The notes under the pieces: model-generated
Databases searched by the model: none
Told to the model about the DNA's origin: nothing
What the model saw: the letters and a program-made list of their open reading frames with translations, nothing else
NCBI GenBank assembly: GCA_018806985.1
Contig: JADANN010000086.1
Location: 389,481 to 453,480 of the forward strand
DNA from: Angiostrongylus vasorum
Taxonomy: Eukaryota; Nematoda; Chromadorea; Rhabditida; Metastrongylidae
Reading direction: 5' to 3'
DNA length: 64,000 bases
Made by a program: the position numbers and the translations under genes
Shown here: positions 38,087 through 48,930 of the stretch, in pieces
Layout of the letters: every line of letters starts with the position of its first letter
Numbering within the stretch: position 1 is the stretch's first letter

Positions 38087-38250
38087 TTGTTATGATGGAT
38101 CAGCAAGCTCATTGGATGTCGAGCTAACGAATGACCAAATAGATAAACAGTATGACGCGATATCCGGCTTGTTGTGTGCACTCAACAACCTCGATGGGTA
38201 GGTAACGAATAACCAAACAGTCGGACAGTATGACGCGATATCCAAAACGC

Positions 38251-38321
38251 TGCATTGGCCGGGAATCGAACCCGGGTCGCCCGCGTGGCAGGCGAGCATT
38301 CTACCACTGAACCACCAATGC
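38251..38321 (-). tRNA. tRNA-Gly(GCC)
   Basis: C form, the leftmost fully canonical copy; neighbours T5 at 38,016 and 38,486. Confidence 0.93.
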
Positions 38322-38485
38322 TTACTGTCTGGATTCAACAACCTCGTTGGATCTCGAGCTAACGAATGACCAAGTAGATAAACAGTATGACGCGATATCC
38401 GGCTTGTTGTGTGCACTCAACAACCTCAATGGGTAGGTAACGAATAACCAAACAGTCGGACAGTATGACGCGATATCCAAAACGC

Positions 38486-38556
38486 TGCATTGGCCGGGAA
38501 TCGAACCCGGGTCGCCCGCGTGGCAGGCGAGCATTCTACCACTGAAAAACCAATGC
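38486..38556 (-). tRNA. tRNA-Gly(GCC), T5 form
   Basis: T5 form between two C copies. Confidence 0.6.
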
Positions 38557-38720
38557 TTGTTATGATGGATCAGCAAGCTCTTTGGATCTCGAGCTAACGA
38601 ATGACCAAATAGGTAAACAGTATGACGCGATATCCGGCTTGTTGTGTGCACTCAACAACCTCAATGGGTAGGTAACGAATAACCAAACAGTCGGACAGTA
38701 TGACGCGATATCCAAAACGC

Positions 38721-38791
38721 TGCATTGGCCGGGAATCGAACCCGGGTCGCCCGCGTGGCAGGCGAGCATTCTACCACTGAACCACCAATGC
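38721..38791 (-). tRNA. tRNA-Gly(GCC)
   Basis: C form; neighbours T5 at 38,486 and 38,956. Confidence 0.93.
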
Positions 38792-38955
38792 TTACTGTCT
38801 GGATTCAACAACCTCGTTGGATCTCGAGCTAACGAATGACCAAGTAGATAAACAGTATGACGCGATATCCGGCTTGTTGTGTGCACTCAACAACCTCAAT
38901 GGGTAGGTAACGAATAACCAAACAGTCGGACAGTATGACGCGATATCCAAAACGC

Positions 38956-39026
38956 TGCATTGGCCGGGAATCGAACCCGGGTCGCCCGCGTGGCAGGCGA
39001 GCATTCTACCACTGAAAAACCAATGC
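38956..39026 (-). tRNA. tRNA-Gly(GCC), T5 form
   Basis: T5 form whose 5' flank is of the D type (TTGACTCCACATAGGAA), a recombinant junction unit. Confidence 0.6.
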
Positions 39027-39272
39027 TTCCTATGTGGAGTCAAAAAGCTCATTGGATCTTGAGCTAACGAATGACCAAATAGATAAACAGTATGACGTGA
39101 TATCCAAAACGCTGCATTGGCCGGCAATCCAACTCAAGGTCGCCCGCGTGGCAGGCGAGCATTCTACCACTGAACCACCAATGCTTCGTTATGGTGGAGT
39201 CAACAAGCTCACTGGATCTCGAGCTAACGAATGATCAAATCGATGAACAGTATGACGCGATATCCAAAACGC

Positions 39273-39344
39273 TGCATTGGCCGGGAATCGAACACGGGTC
39301 GCCCGCGTGGCAGGCAAGCATTCTACCACTGAAAACACCAATGC
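39273..39344 (-). tRNA. tRNA-Gly(GCC)-like variant
   Basis: T-stem GAACACGGG and 5' end GAAAACACC (one inserted base). Confidence 0.4.
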
Positions 39345-39978
39345 TTGTTATGATGGATCAGCAAGCTCATTGGATCTCGAGCTAACGAATGACCAAATAG
39401 ATAAACAGTATGACGCGATATCCGGCATGTTGTGCGTACTCAACAACCTCGATGGGTAGGTAACGAATAACCAAACAGTCGGACAGTATGACCCGATATC
39501 CAAAACGCTGCATTGGCCATCAATCCGACATGGGTCGCCCGCGTGGCAGGCGAGCATTCTACCACTGAACCAGCAATGCTTGTTATGATGGATCAGCAAG
39601 CTCACTGGATCTCGAGCTAACGGATGACCAAACAGTCGGACAGTATGACCCGATATCCAAAACGCTGCATTGGCCGGCAATCCAACCCGGGTCGCCCGCG
39701 TGGCAGGCGAGCATTCTGCCACTGAACCACCAATGCTTCCTATGTGGAGTCAAAAAGCTCATTGGATCTTGAGCTAACGAATGACAAATAGATAAACAGT
39801 GTGACGCGATATCCAAAACGCTGCATTGGCCGGCAATCCAACTCAGGTCGCCCGCGTGGCAGGCGAGCATTCTACCACTGAACCACCAATGCTTGTTATG
39901 GTGGATCAACAAGCTCACTGGATCTCGAGCTAACGAATGATCAAATCGGTGAACAGTATGACGCGATATCCAAAACGC

Positions 39979-40049
39979 TGCATTGGCCGGGAATCGAACA
40001 CGGGTCGCCCGCGTGGCAGGCAAGCATTCTACCACTGAACAACCAATGC
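39979..40049 (-). tRNA. tRNA-Gly(GCC)-like variant
   Basis: T-stem GAACACGGG; box A reads TTGTTCAGTGG (only G9 lost). Confidence 0.45.
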
Positions 40050-41005
40050 TTGTTATGATGGATCAGCAAGCTCATTGGATCTCGAGCTAACGAATGACCA
40101 AATAGATAAACAGTATGACGCGATATCCGGCTTGTTGTGTGTACTCAACAACCTCGATGGGTAGGTAACGAATAACCAAACAGTCGGACAGTATGACGCG
40201 ATATCCAAAACGCTGCATTGGCCGGCAATCCGAACCCGGGTCGCCCGCGTGGCAGGCGAGCATTCTACCACTGGAACCAGCAATGCTTGTTATGATGGAT
40301 CAGCAAGCTCACTGGATCTCGAGCTAACGGATGACCAAACAGATCAGACAGTATGACGCGATATCCAAAACGCTGCATTGGCCGGCAATCCAACCCGGGT
40401 CGCCCGCGTGGCAGGCGAGCATTCTACCGCTGAACCACCAATGCTTCCTATGTGGAGTCAAAAAGCTCATTGGATCTTGAGCTAACGAATGACCAAATAG
40501 ATAAACAGTATGACGCGATATCCAAAACGCTGCATTGGCCGGCAATCCAACCCGGGTCGCCCGCGTGGCAGGCGAGCATTCTACCACTGAACCACAAATG
40601 CTTCCTGTGTGGGAGTCAACAAGCTCACTGGATCTCGAGCCAACGAACGATCAAATCAGATGAACAGCATGACGCGATATCCAAAACGCTGCATTGGCCG
40701 GCAATCCAACCCGGGTCGCCCGTTTCGCAGGCGAGCATTCTACCACTGATCCACCATTGCTTACTGTGTGGAGTCAACAAAGCTCATTGGACCTCGAGCT
40801 AACGAATGACCAAATCGGTGAAACAGTATGACGCGATATCCAAAACGCTGCATTGGCCGGCAATCCAACCCGGGTCGCCCGCGTGGCAGGCGAGCATTCT
40901 ACCACTGAACCACCAATGCTTGTTATGGTGGATCAACAAGCTCACTGGATCTCGAGCTAACGAATGATCAAATCGGTGAACAGTATGACGCGATATCCAA
41001 AACGC

Positions 41006-41076
41006 TGCATTGGCCGGGAATCGAACCCGGGTCGCCCGCGTGGCAGGCAAGCATTCTACCACTGAAAAACCAATGC
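41006..41076 (-). tRNA. tRNA-Gly(GCC), T5 form
   Basis: T5 form with the GGCAAGC anticodon stem of the HOR position-4 lineage. Confidence 0.55.
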
Positions 41077-41240
41077 TTGTTATGATGGATCAGCAAGCTC
41101 ATTGGATCTCGAGCTAACGAATGACCAAATAGATAAACAGTATGACGCGATATCCGGCTTGTTGTGCGTACTCAACAACCTCGATGGGTAGGTAACGGAT
41201 GACCAAACAGTCGGGCAGTATGACCCGATATCCAAAACGC

Positions 41241-41312
41241 TGCATTGGCCGGGCAATCGAACCCGGGTCGCCCGCGTGGCAGGCGAGCATTCTACCACTG
41301 AACCACCAATGC
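41241..41312 (-). tRNA. tRNA-Gly(GCC), one-base insertion
   Basis: Canonical box A and anticodon; one extra base in the T-stem 3' strand (CCGGGCAATCGAACC on the plus strand). Confidence 0.5.
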
Positions 41313-42024
41313 TTCCTGTGTGGAGTCAAAAAGCTCATTGGATCTTGAGCTAACGAATGACCAAATAGATAAACAGTGTGACGCGATATCCAAAACGCTG
41401 CATTGGCCGGCAATCCAACCCGGGTCGCCCGCGTGGCAGGCGAGCATTCTACCACTGAACCACCAATGCTTCCTGTGTGGAGTCAAAAAGCTCATTGGAT
41501 CTTGAGCTAACGAATGACCAAATAGATAAACAGTGTGACGCGATATCCAAAACGCTGCATTGGCCGGCAATCCAACCCCGGTCGCCCGCGTGGCAGGCGA
41601 GCATTCTACCACTGAACCACCAATGCTTCCTATGTGGAGTCAAAAAGCTCACTGATCTTGAGCTAACGAATGACCAAATAGATAAACAGTGTGACGCGAT
41701 ATCCAAAACGCTGCATTGGCCGGCAATCCAACCCGGGTCGCCCGCGTGGCAGGCGAGCATTCTACCACTGAACCACCAATGCTTGTCATGGTGGATCAAC
41801 AAAGCTCACTGATCTCGAGCTAACGAATGATCAAATCGGTGAACAGTGTGACGCGATATCCAAACGCTGCATTGGCCGGCAATCCAACCCGGGTCGCCCG
41901 CGTGGCAGGCGAGCATTCTACCACTGAAAACCAATGCTTGTTATGATGGATCAGCAAGCTCATTGGATCTGAGGTAAGGAATGATCAAATCGGTGAACAG
42001 TATGACGCGCATATCTCAGAACGC

Positions 42025-42096
42025 TGCATTGGCCGGGCAATCGAACCCGGGTCGCCCGCGTGGCAGGCGAGCATTCTACCACTGAAAAACCAATGC
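42025..42096 (-). tRNA. tRNA-Gly(GCC)-like, T5 with T-stem insertion
   Basis: Same inserted base as 41,241 plus the T5 tract; the flank ATATCTCAGAACGC has lost the T4 terminator. Confidence 0.4.
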
Positions 42097-42262
42097 TTGT
42101 TATGATGGGATCAGCAAGCTCATTGGATGTCGAGCTAACGAATGACCAAATAGATAAACAGTATGACGCGATATCCGGATTGTTGTGTGTACTCAACAAC
42201 CTCGATGGGTAGGTAACGAATAACCAAACAGTCCGGACAGTATGACGCGATATCCAAAACGC

Positions 42263-42333
42263 TGCATTGGCCGGGAATCGAACCCGGGTCGCCCGCGTGG
42301 CAGGCGAGCATTCTACCACTGAACCACCAATGC
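42263..42333 (-). tRNA. tRNA-Gly(GCC), reference copy
   Basis: C form used as reference for the array. It decodes GGC/GGU glycine codons. Neighbours: insertion variant at 42,025 and T5 at 42,498. Confidence 0.95.
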
Positions 42334-42497
42334 TTACTGTCTGGATTCAACAACCTCGTTGGATCTCGAGCTAACGAATGACCAAGTAGATAAACAGTAT
42401 GACGCGATATCCGGCTTGTTGTGTGCACTCAACAACCTCAATGGGTAGGTAACGAATAACCAAACAGTCGGACAGTATGACGCGATATTCAAAACGC

Positions 42498-42568
42498 TGC
42501 ATTGGCCGGGAATCGAACCCGGGTCGCCCGCGTGGCAGGCGAGCATTCTACCACTGAAAAACCAATGC
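42498..42568 (-). tRNA. tRNA-Gly(GCC), T5 form
   Basis: T5 form; downstream flank GATATTC variant. Confidence 0.6.
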
Positions 42569-42732
42569 TTGTTATGATGGATCAGCAAGCTCTTTGGATC
42601 TCGAGCTAACGAATGACCAAATAGGTAAACAGTATGACGCGATATCCGGCTTGTTGTGTGCACTCAACAACCTCAATGGGTAGGTAACGAATAACCAAAC
42701 AGTCGGACAGTATGACGCGATATCCAAAACGC

Positions 42733-42803
42733 TGCATTGGCCGGGAATCGAACCCGGGTCGCCCGCGTGGCAGGCGAGCATTCTACCACTGAACCACCAA
42801 TGC
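42733..42803 (-). tRNA. tRNA-Gly(GCC)
   Basis: C form; T5 neighbours on both sides. Confidence 0.93.
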
Positions 42804-42967
42804 TTACTGTCTGGATTCAACAACCTCGTTGGATCTCGAGCTAACGAATGACCAAGTAGATAAACAGTATGACGCGATATCCGGCTTGTTGTGTGCACTC
42901 AACAACCTCAATGGGTAGGTAACGAATAACCAAACAGTCGGACAGTATGACGCGATATCCAAAACGC

Positions 42968-43038
42968 TGCATTGGCCGGGAATCGAACCCGGGTCGCCCG
43001 CGTGGCAGGCGAGCATTCTACCACTGAAAAACCAATGC
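42968..43038 (-). tRNA. tRNA-Gly(GCC), T5 form
   Basis: T5 form; first of two in a row. Confidence 0.6.
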
Positions 43039-43203
43039 TTGTTATGATGGATCAGCAAGCTCGTTTGGATCTCGAGCTAACGAATGACCAAATAGATAAA
43101 CAGTATGACGCGATATCCGGCTTGTTGTGTGCACTCAACAACCTCAATGGGTAGGTAACGAATAACCAAACAGTCGGACAGTATGACGCGATATTCAAAA
43201 CGC

Positions 43204-43274
43204 TGCATTGGCCGGGAATCGAACCCGGGTCGCCCGCGTGGCAGGCGAGCATTCTACCACTGAAAAACCAATGC
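43204..43274 (-). tRNA. tRNA-Gly(GCC), T5 form
   Basis: T5 form; GATATTC flank. Confidence 0.6.
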
Positions 43275-43438
43275 TTGTTATGATGGATCAGCAAGCTCTT
43301 TGGATCTCGAGCTAACGAATGACCAAATAGATAAACAGTATGACGCGATATCCGGCTTGTTGTGTGCACTCAACAACCTCAATGGGTAGGTAACGAATAA
43401 CCAAACAGTCGGACAGTATGACGCGATATCCAAAACGC

Positions 43439-43509
43439 TGCATTGGCCGGGAATCGAACCCGGGTCGCCCGCGTGGCAGGCGAGCATTCTACCACTGAAC
43501 CACCAATGC
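43439..43509 (-). tRNA. tRNA-Gly(GCC)
   Basis: C form; neighbours T5 at 43,204 and 43,674. Confidence 0.93.
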
Positions 43510-43673
43510 TTACTGTCTGGATTCAACAACCTCGTTGGATCTCGAGCTAACGAATGACCAAGTAGATAAACAGTATGACGCGATATCCGGCTTGTTGTGT
43601 GCACTCAACAACCTCAATGGGTAGGTAACGAATAACCAAACAGTCGGACAGTATGACGCGATATCCAAAACGC

Positions 43674-43744
43674 TGCATTGGCCGGGAATCGAACCCGGGT
43701 CGCCCGCGTGGCAGGCGAGCATTCTACCACTGAAAAACCAATGC
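43674..43744 (-). tRNA. tRNA-Gly(GCC), T5 form
   Basis: T5 form between two C copies. Confidence 0.6.
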
Positions 43745-43908
43745 TTGTTATGATGGATCAGCAAGCTCTTTGGATCTCGAGCTAACGAATGACCAAATAG
43801 ATAAACAGTATGACGCGATATCCGGCTTGTTGTGTGCACTCAACAACCTCAATGGGTAGGTAACGAATAACCAAACAGTCGGACAGTATGACGCGATATC
43901 CAAAACGC

Positions 43909-43979
43909 TGCATTGGCCGGGAATCGAACCCGGGTCGCCCGCGTGGCAGGCGAGCATTCTACCACTGAACCACCAATGC
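43909..43979 (-). tRNA. tRNA-Gly(GCC)
   Basis: C form; next unit (44,144) is also C. Confidence 0.93.
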
Positions 43980-44143
43980 TTACTGTCTGGATTCAACAAC
44001 CTCGTTGGATCTCGAGCTAACGAATGACCAAATAGATAAACAGTATGACGCGATATCCGGCTTGTTGTGTGCACTCAACAACCTCAATGGGTAGGTAACG
44101 AATAACCAAACAGTCGGACAGTATGACGCGATATCCAAAACGC

Positions 44144-44214
44144 TGCATTGGCCGGGAATCGAACCCGGGTCGCCCGCGTGGCAGGCGAGCATTCTACCAC
44201 TGAACCACCAATGC
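44144..44214 (-). tRNA. tRNA-Gly(GCC)
   Basis: C form; second of two adjacent C copies. Confidence 0.93.
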
Positions 44215-44378
44215 TTACTGTCTGGATTCAACAACCTCGTTGGATCTCGAGCTAACGAATGACCAAATAGATAAACAGTATGACGCGATATCCGGCTTGT
44301 TGTGTGCACTCAACAACCTCAATGGGTAGGTAACGAATAACCAAACAGTCGGACAGTATGACGCGATATCCAAAACGC

Positions 44379-44449
44379 TGCATTGGCCGGGAATCGAACC
44401 CGGGTCGCCCGCGTGGCAGGCGAGCATTCTACCACTGAAAAACCAATGC
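44379..44449 (-). tRNA. tRNA-Gly(GCC), T5 form
   Basis: T5 form; first of two. Confidence 0.6.
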
Positions 44450-44613
44450 TTGTTATGATGGATCAGCAAGCTCATTGGATCTCGAGCTAACGAATGACCA
44501 AATAGATAAACAGTATGACGCGATATCCGGCTTGTTGTGTGCACTCAACAACCTCAATGGGTAGGTAACGAATAACCAAACAGTCGGACAGTATGACGCG
44601 ATATTCAAAACGC

Positions 44614-44684
44614 TGCATTGGCCGGGAATCGAACCCGGGTCGCCCGCGTGGCAGGCGAGCATTCTACCACTGAAAAACCAATGC
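44614..44684 (-). tRNA. tRNA-Gly(GCC), T5 form
   Basis: T5 form; GATATTC flank. Confidence 0.6.
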
Positions 44685-44848
44685 TTGTTATGATGGATCA
44701 GCAAGCTCATTGGATGTCGAGCTAACGAATGACCAAATAGATAAACAGTATGACGCGATATCCGGCTTGTTGTGTGCACTCAACAACCTCGATGGGTAGG
44801 TAACGAATAACCAAACAGTCGGACAGTATGACGCGATATCCAAAACGC

Positions 44849-44919
44849 TGCATTGGCCGGGAATCGAACCCGGGTCGCCCGCGTGGCAGGCGAGCATTCT
44901 ACCACTGAACCACCAATGC
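44849..44919 (-). tRNA. tRNA-Gly(GCC)
   Basis: C form; neighbours T5 at 44,614 and 45,085. Confidence 0.93.
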
Positions 44920-45084
44920 TTACTGTCTGGATTCAACAACCTCGTTGGATCTCGAGCTAACGAATGACCAAAGTAGATAAACAGTATGACGCGATATCCG
45001 GCTTGTTGTGTGCACTCAACAACCTCAATGGGTAGGTAACGAATAACCAAACAGTCGGACAGTATGACGCGATATCCAAAACGC

Positions 45085-45155
45085 TGCATTGGCCGGGAAT
45101 CGAACCCGGGTCGCCCGCGTGGCAGGCGAGCATTCTACCACTGAAAAACCAATGC
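45085..45155 (-). tRNA. tRNA-Gly(GCC), T5 form
   Basis: T5 form; 5' flank reads ATAATAAGC (one base different from most T5 copies). Confidence 0.6.
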
Positions 45156-45319
45156 TTATTATGATGGATCAGCAAGCTCTTTGGATCTCGAGCTAACGAA
45201 TGACCAAATAGATAAACAGTATGACGCGATATCCGGCTTGTTGTGTGCACTCAACAACCTCAATGGGTAGGTAACGAATAACCAAACAGTCGGACAGTAT
45301 GACGCGATATCCAAAACGC

Positions 45320-45390
45320 TGCATTGGCCGGGAATCGAACCCGGGTCGCCCGCGTGGCAGGCGAGCATTCTACCACTGAACCACCAATGC
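45320..45390 (-). tRNA. tRNA-Gly(GCC)
   Basis: C form; T5 neighbours on both sides. Confidence 0.93.
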
Positions 45391-45554
45391 TTACTGTCTG
45401 GATTCAACAACCTCGTTGGATCTCGAGCTAACGAATGACCAAATAGATAAACAGTATGACGCGATATCCGGCTTGTTGTGTGCACTCAACAACCTCGATG
45501 GGTAGGTAACGAATAACCAAACAGTCGGACAGTATGACGCGATATCCAAAACGC

Positions 45555-45625
45555 TGCATTGGCCGGGAATCGAACCCGGGTCGCCCGCGTGGCAGGCGAG
45601 CATTCTACCACTGAAAAACCAATGC
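45555..45625 (-). tRNA. tRNA-Gly(GCC), T5 form
   Basis: T5 form; first of three T5-type units. Confidence 0.6.
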
Positions 45626-45789
45626 TTGTTATGATGGATCAGCAAGCTCATTGGATGTCGAGCTAACGAATGACCAAATAGATAAACAGTATGACGCGAT
45701 ATCCGGATTGTTGTGTGTACTCAACAACCTCGATGGGTAGGTAACGAATAACCAAACAGTCGGACAGTATGACGCGATATTCAAAACGC

Positions 45790-45860
45790 TGCATTGGCCG
45801 GGAATCGAACCAGGGTCGCCCGCGTGGCAGGCGAGCATTCTACCACTGAAAAACCAATGC
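45790..45860 (-). tRNA. tRNA-Gly(GCC)-like, T5 plus T-stem mutation
   Basis: GAACCAGGG breaks one T-stem pair, unique to this copy. Confidence 0.45.
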
Positions 45861-46024
45861 TTGTTATGATGGATCAGCAAGCTCTTTGGATCTCGAGCTA
45901 ACGAATGACCAAATAGATAAACAGTATGACGCGATATCCGGCTTGTTGTGTGCACTCAACAACCTCAATGGGTAGGTAACGAATAACCAAACAGTCGGAC
46001 AGTATGACGCGATATCCAAAACGC

Positions 46025-46095
46025 TGCATTGGCCGGGAATCGAACCCGGGTCGCCCGCGTGGCAGGCGAGCATTCTACCACTGAAAAACCAATGC
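46025..46095 (-). tRNA. tRNA-Gly(GCC), T5 form
   Basis: T5 form; precedes the C copy at 46,260. Confidence 0.6.
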
Positions 46096-46259
46096 TTGTT
46101 ATGATGGATCAGCAAGCTCATTGGATGTCGAGCTAACGAATGACCAAATAGATAAACAGTATGACGCGATATCCGGCTTGTTGTGTGCACTCAACAACCT
46201 CGATGGGTAGGTAACGAATAACCAAACAGTCGGACAGTATGACGCGATATCCAAAACGC

Positions 46260-46330
46260 TGCATTGGCCGGGAATCGAACCCGGGTCGCCCGCGTGGCAG
46301 GCGAGCATTCTACCACTGAACCACCAATGC
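46260..46330 (-). tRNA. tRNA-Gly(GCC)
   Basis: C form; neighbours T5 at 46,025 and 46,496. Confidence 0.93.
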
Positions 46331-46495
46331 TTACTGTCTGGATTCAACAACCTCGTTGGATCTCGAGCTAACGAATGACCAAGTAGATAAACAGTATGAC
46401 GCGATATCCGGCTTGTTGTGTGCACTCAACAACCTCAATGGGTAGGTAACGAATAACCAAACAGTCGGACAGTATGACGCGATATTCAAAACCCC

Positions 46496-46566
46496 TGCAT
46501 TGGCCGGGAATCGAACCCGGGTCGCCCGCGTGGCAGGCGAGCATTCTACCACTGAAAAACCAATGC
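46496..46566 (-). tRNA. tRNA-Gly(GCC), T5 form
   Basis: T5 form; 3' flank altered to AAAACCCC, so the terminator is displaced by one base. Confidence 0.6.
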
Positions 46567-46730
46567 CTATTATGATGGATCAGCAAGCTCTTTGGATCTC
46601 GAGCTAACGAATGATCAAATAGGTAAACAGTATGACGCGATATCCGGCTTGTTGTGTGTACTCAACAACCTCAATGGGTAGGTAACGAATAACCAAACAG
46701 TCGGACAGTATGACGCGATATCCAAAACGC

Positions 46731-46801
46731 TGCATTGGCCGGGAATCGAACCCGGGTCGCCCGCGTGGCAGGCGAGCATTCTACCACTGAACCACCAATG
46801 C
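46731..46801 (-). tRNA. tRNA-Gly(GCC)
   Basis: C form; last intact copy before the degenerate island at 46,967. Confidence 0.93.
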
Positions 46802-46966
46802 TTACTGTCTGGATTCAACAACCTCGTTGGATCTCGAGCTAACGAATGACCAAATAGGTAAACAGTATGACGCGATATCCGGCTTGTTGTGTGTACTCAA
46901 CAACCTCGATGGGTAGGTAACGAATAACCAAACAGTCGGACAGTATGACGCGATATCTCAAAACGC

Positions 46967-47668
46967 TGCATTGGCCGGGAATCGAGACGGAGGTCGCCCG
47001 CAGTGAGCGGTAGAAGCATTCTACCACTGAACCGCAATGCTTCCTGTGTGTGGAGTCAAAAAGCTCATTGGATCTTGAGCTAACGAATGACCAAATAGAT
47101 AAACAGTGTGACGCGATATCCAAAACGCTGCATTGGCCGGCAATCCAACCCCGGTCGCCCGCGTGGCAGGCGAGCATTCACCACTGAACCACAATGCTTC
47201 CTATATCGGAGTCAAAAGCTCGACTGGATCTTGAGCTAACGAATGACCAAATAGATAAACAGTGTGACGCGATATCCAAAAGGCTGCATTGGCCGGCAAT
47301 CAACCCAGGTCACCCGCGTGGCAGGCGAGCATTCTACCACTGAACCACTAATGCTTGTCATGGTGGATCAACAAACTCACTGGATCTCGAGCTAACGAAT
47401 GATCAAATCGGTGAACAGTATGACGCGATATCCAAAAACGCTGCATTGGCCGGCAATCAACCCGGGTCGCCCGCGTGGCGGGCGAGCATGCACGCTGAAA
47501 AACCGAATGCTTGTTATGATGGATCAGCAAGCTCATTGGATCTCGAGGTAAGGAATGATCAAATCGGTGAACAGTATGACGCGATATCCAGAACGCTGCA
47601 TTGGCCGGCAATCGAACCCGGGTCGCCCGCGTGGCGAGGCGAGCATTCTACCACTGAAAAACCAATGC
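46967..47668 (-). pseudogene. island of degenerate units inside the homogeneous core
   Basis: Units 46,967-47,040 (scrambled T and anticodon arms), 47,129-47,197, 47,285-47,354, 47,442-47,510 (D form) and 47,597-47,668 (T5, damaged). Spacings are mostly about 157 bp, and the spacers carry the CAGTGTGACGCG and AAAAGCTC variants of the 41-kb block. Confidence 0.75.
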
Positions 47669-47832
47669 TTGTTGTGGTGGATCAGCAAGCTCATTGGATC
47701 TCGAGCTAACGAGTGACCAAATAGATAAACAGTATGACGCGATATCCGGCTTGTTGTGTGCACTCAACAACCTCAATGGGTAGGTAACGAATAACCAAAC
47801 AGTCGGACAGTATGACGCGATATCCAAAACGC

Positions 47833-47903
47833 TGCATTGGCCGGGAATCGAACCCGGGTCGCCCGCGTGGCAGGCGAGCATTCTACCACTGAACCACCAA
47901 TGC
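47833..47903 (-). tRNA. tRNA-Gly(GCC)
   Basis: C form; first intact copy after the degenerate island. Confidence 0.93.
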
Positions 47904-48067
47904 TTACTGTCTGGATTCAACAACCTCGTTGGATCTCGAGCTAACGAATGACCAAATAGATAAACAGTATGACGCGATATCCGGCTTGTTGTGTGCACTC
48001 AACAACCTCAATGGGTAGGTAACGAATAACCAAACAGTCGGACAGTATGACGCGATATCCAAAACGC

Positions 48068-48138
48068 TGCATTGGCCGGGAATCGAACCCGGGTCGCCCG
48101 CGTGGCAGGCGAGCATTCTACCACTGAAAAACCAATGC
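48068..48138 (-). tRNA. tRNA-Gly(GCC), T5 form
   Basis: T5 form between two C copies. Confidence 0.6.
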
Positions 48139-48302
48139 TTGTTATGATGGATCAGCAAGCTCTTTGGATCTCGAGCTAACGAATGACCAAATAGGTAAAC
48201 AGTATGACGCGATATCCGGCTTGTTGTGTGCACTCAACAACCTCAATGGGTAGGTAACGAATAACCAAACAGTCGGACAGTATGACGCGATATCCAAAAC
48301 GC

Positions 48303-48373
48303 TGCATTGGCCGGGAATCGAACCCGGGTCGCCCGCGTGGCAGGCGAGCATTCTACCACTGAACCACCAATGC
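48303..48373 (-). tRNA. tRNA-Gly(GCC)
   Basis: C form; T5 neighbours on both sides. Confidence 0.93.
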
Positions 48374-48537
48374 TTACTGTCTGGATTCAACAACCTCGTT
48401 GGATCTCGAGCTAACGAATGACCAAATAGATAAACAGTATGACGCGATATCCGGCTTGTTGTGTGCACTCAACAACCTCAATGGGTAGGTAACGAATAAC
48501 CAAACAGTCGGACAGTATGACGCGATATCCAAAACGC

Positions 48538-48608
48538 TGCATTGGCCGGGAATCGAACCCGGGTCGCCCGCGTGGCAGGCGAGCATTCTACCACTGAAAA
48601 ACCAATGC
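48538..48608 (-). tRNA. tRNA-Gly(GCC), T5 form
   Basis: T5 form; first of three. Confidence 0.6.
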
Positions 48609-48773
48609 TTGTTATGATGGATCAGCAAGCTCATTTGGATCTCGAGCTAACGAATGACCAAATAGATAAACAGTATGACGCGATATCCGGCTTGTTGTGT
48701 GCACTCAACAACCTCAATGGGTAGGTAACGAATAACCAAACAGTCGGACAGTATGACGCGATATCCAAAACGC

Positions 48774-48844
48774 TGCATTGGCCGGGAATCGAACCCGGGT
48801 CGCCCGCGTGGCAGGCGAGCATTCTACCACTGAAAAACCAATGC
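48774..48844 (-). tRNA. tRNA-Gly(GCC), T5 form
   Basis: T5 form; the unit to its right is a short 157-bp unit. Confidence 0.6.
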
Positions 48845-48930
48845 TTGTTATGATGGATCAGCAAGCTCATTGGATGTCGAGCTAACGAATGACCAAATAG
48901 ATAAACAGTATGACGCGATATCCAAAACGC

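Larger units (their letters stand above)
39113..41937 (-). pseudogene. second block of D-form units
   Basis: Units 39,113-39,184; 39,509-39,579 (most diverged, CCATCAATCCGACATGGG); 39,666-39,736; 39,822-39,892; 40,214-40,286 (partly repaired, CAATCCGAACCC); 40,374-40,444; 40,531-40,601; 40,690-40,760 (anticodon hairpin); 40,849-40,919; 41,399-41,469; 41,556-41,626; 41,712-41,782; 41,868-41,937. Between 41.4 and 41.9 kb four short units stand in direct succession with the variant CAGTGTGACGCG. Confidence 0.75.
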
